64,000 nt of DNA from Berberis thunbergii. Taxonomy: Eukaryota; Streptophyta; Magnoliopsida; Ranunculales; Berberidaceae. Positions within the stretch are counted from its first letter, which is position 1; the number at the start of each line of letters is the position of its first letter. The notes under the pieces are model-generated. The model was not told where the DNA came from, ran no database searches, and saw only the letters and a list, made by a program, of their open reading frames with translations. The stretch is taken from contig QNQO01008304.1 in NCBI GenBank assembly GCA_003290165.1, positions 87,364 through 151,363 of the forward strand. The letters are read 5' to 3'. The position numbers and the translations under genes are program-made. Positions 62,433 to 64,000 of the stretch are shown piece after piece.

Positions 62433-62450
62433 ACCTGGCTCTGATACCAA
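62433..62450 (-). other. tRNA-iMet primer-binding site of the minus-strand chromovirus
   Basis: On the plus strand AACCTGGCTCTGATACCA abuts the 5' LTR. Its complement TGGTATCAGAGCCAGG matches the 3' end of initiator tRNA-Met, one base after the LTR end. Confidence 0.9.
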
Positions 62451-62451
62451 C

Positions 62452-62886
62452 TGTCACAGACTTTCTTTTCACAAGTACTTCCCGTCCGGCACTAGCAAAT
62501 TTTGCCCCGACTTATCAAAGAAAGCTAGTCAACCTTGCCCCAAAAGACTTATATTAGACTATGGAAAGCTACGCAAGCTAAGAACACAGAAGAGAGCTTA
62601 AGAGAACTAGAACTTATATTGTTTGAATTCTCTGAGGTGATTACAACAAATGAAGTCTAAACCTATTTATACAACTCCACCTCCTCAATGGACAGTGGTG
62701 ATCAATTTGATCCAACGATCTACAATGATTTTCTACACACTTCTTAGAAATATCTAAATACTAGAATCCTATGGAACTTTGTGATTTTATGGAAGATTCT
62801 AGATAACTCTGTAGAATAATGTGGAATATTCTACATTATTTACACTTGCTAACCTCACTTGGCTAGGCAAGAAAATAGTTGTGACA
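62452..62886 (-). repeat. 5' LTR of the minus-strand chromovirus
   Basis: Plus-strand start TGTCACAGACTTTC and end ATAGTTGTGACA. It is followed by CAAGGTAGCAC, which continues the duplicated unit exactly where copy A reads CCAAGGTAGCAC. Confidence 0.9.
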
Positions 62887-63160
62887 CAAGGTAGCACTGG
62901 TAGCAAGAACATACATCCTATGCCCTTGTTAACTCGAGACTCGTCCGAGCCCTTGGTTTTTTCATGTGAATCGGTAGTGGAAATTTTTGCTCCTTGGATC
63001 ATTCTAATGACATGTTATTTGTGATAATGAGAAAGACCCATCCCTCCCCAAATTTAGGTCCTGATAAAGGATAATCAAATCAGGTTTGGTTATTTAGATA
63101 GGCGAATAGATGAGAAAGACTACACAAAAAACCAGTTTGTTAGAACTGGAAATGTCACTG

Positions 63161-63691
63161 AACCACTAATGAAACAGTGAAAATAATGAATCAAAAAAAA
63201 AAAAAAAAACATTTTTCAAACACTAAAGCTCCATCACTAATCATTAGAGAAATAGTTATCGGTCTTTGTAACACATTAACAGAGGTTATTAATAGTAGCA
63301 AAGCCAAAGAGACAAACATATAACAGCTATAGATAAAACTTCCCTGAACTACCAGCAAAGTGAAAAACGGGCCAGAAGTACTGCCACAAGAGAAGGCATG
63401 TTTTGCTCTGCCAACCTGGGCAACCAGGACTTACAAATCATTTCACTACCTCTCTAGAGACCAACCTTTCCTAATGTGCTAACAACAAACCGATCACTGA
63501 GCATCTGTAAGGTTCTAACACTACTGTACACTGGTGGTTTTCGAGGAGTTGCAGCAGCCTCCTCCTTATCATAAACACATATGGTGGGTAGGAACCTGGC
63601 TAAAAACAAACAGGCACTCCCACCAAGATCATGCACGAGTGGCTCCTTTGTTACGACATTTGCTTTACATTACAAGACCAGTGACACTGCT
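63161..63691. other. 3' flank/UTR of the right-edge gene
   Basis: A/T-rich sequence with an A-run at 63196-63210 and no recognised coding segment. Part of it is presumably the 3' untranslated region of the minus-strand gene ending at 63692. Confidence 0.4.
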
Positions 63692-63910
63692 TTAGGGTGA
63701 CATGGCATCACATGTATCATTCATCTCTTCCATTTCTGCTAGTGTCTCATCCGTTGTAGGCATGTAGTCCACCACAGAATCACCTGGAGAACATTATTAG
63801 ATATGGAACCAATGCAAGGAGATACAAATAACATATTATGGCTCTAATTAAATATCTACTTAATACAGTATCAATAGAATGTCGATCTGGTGACGAGATC
63901 CTTTTCATAT
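63692..63910 (-). CDS. Last two exons of an unrecognised gene (continues past the window)
   Basis: Exons 63910-63860 and 63783-63692 join in phase (AA|GT donor, CAG acceptor, split codon AGT). They encode DMKRISSPDRHSIDTVLS then DSVVDYMPTTDETLAEMEEM and NDTCDAMSP before TAA (63694-63692). The acidic, short-motif-like C-terminus is plausible coding sequence, and the upstream acceptor (TTTTACAATGCAG) requires a further exon beyond 63910. I do not recognise the protein family. The remaining bases to 64000 look intronic. Confidence 0.6.
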
Positions 63911-64000
63911 CTGCATTGTAAAAGAATAATTTGAAGATTTCTTTCCACCAATCATAAGATAGTCATATCATCAAGCAATGCGCAAGCTTATATATGCTGA

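Larger units (their letters stand above)
57421..62886 (-). mobile_element. Ty3/Gypsy chromovirus LTR retrotransposon, old and degraded, minus strand
   Basis: The element is 5,466 bp. The 5' LTR is 62452-62886 and the 3' LTR 57421-57862; both begin TGTCAC on the plus strand. Next to the 5' LTR, 62433-62450 read on the minus strand is the iMet primer-binding site (TGGTATCAGAGCCAGG). A polypurine tract (GGTGGGGGAGAA) abuts the 3' LTR. CAAG flanks both sides. The LTRs differ at many positions, so this insertion is clearly older than the plus-strand chromovirus. The coding region carries frameshifts and stops. Confidence 0.92.
56028..63160. repeat. Duplicated unit, copy B (interrupted by a hAT-like element and a chromovirus)
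   Basis: Homologous parts are 56028-56519, 57323-57420 and 62887-63160 (see copy A at 53089). The two insertions inside it are annotated separately. No protein is encoded by the unit itself. Homology to copy A ends near GTTAGAACT on the right and ATGATGCATC on the left. Confidence 0.8.

Overview
This window is nuclear DNA of a flowering plant, almost certainly a eudicot. The evidence is AT-rich introns with GT..AG borders, plant-type homologues split over many exons, chromovirus LTR retrotransposons primed by initiator tRNA-Met, tRNA-derived SINEs, and hAT- and Mutator-type non-autonomous elements. There is no bacterial, viral or organellar gene organisation. The species cannot be named from the sequence alone.

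Layout. (1) 1-2551 (+): all but the first exon of PEX13, the peroxisomal import-pore protein. (2) 4097-5150 (-): the last four exons of an MSS51/MYND-type protein without its N-terminal half, probably a broken copy. SINE-like repeats and a long hairpin lie upstream of it. (3) 6618-36159 (+): a 19-exon gene for the IPI1/TEX10 ribosome-biogenesis factor. The exons join into one uninterrupted 882-codon frame although the gene spans 29.5 kb. Its introns hold a 5'-truncated LINE carrying a nested, young Ty3/Gypsy chromovirus (14829-20402), hAT-like elements, SINEs, MITEs, an antisense RTE-type LINE tail and Helitron-like ends. (4) 38824-42802 (+): a very acidic, internally repetitive protein with an N-terminal hydrophobic segment and a conserved C-terminal block. 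One extra C near 40066-40068 breaks its frame. Its upstream region carries G-box/ABRE cores and RY motifs. (5) 43381-48895 (-): an intact 9-exon, 448-residue WD40 protein, tail-to-tail with gene 4. (6) 49100-63690: a repeat-rich block with three MITEs of one Mutator-like family, an inverted array of ~187-bp units (50500-52640), a unit present twice (from 53089 and from 56028), a hAT-like element, a LINE RNase H tail, and an older minus-strand chromovirus (57421-62886). (7) 63692-63910 (-): the last two exons of an unrecognised gene that continues past the window.

The host genes do not form a pathway. PEX13 acts in peroxisomal protein import and IPI1/TEX10 in 60S subunit maturation. The WD40 and acidic proteins have no secure function. 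The main interest is structural: exact target-site duplications, a duplicated unit that supplies empty sites for two insertions, an inverted satellite-like array, and a few exon-like or hairpin signals outside the gene models. All gene models were spliced by hand from reading frames, splice sites and remembered family sequences; no database search was run.
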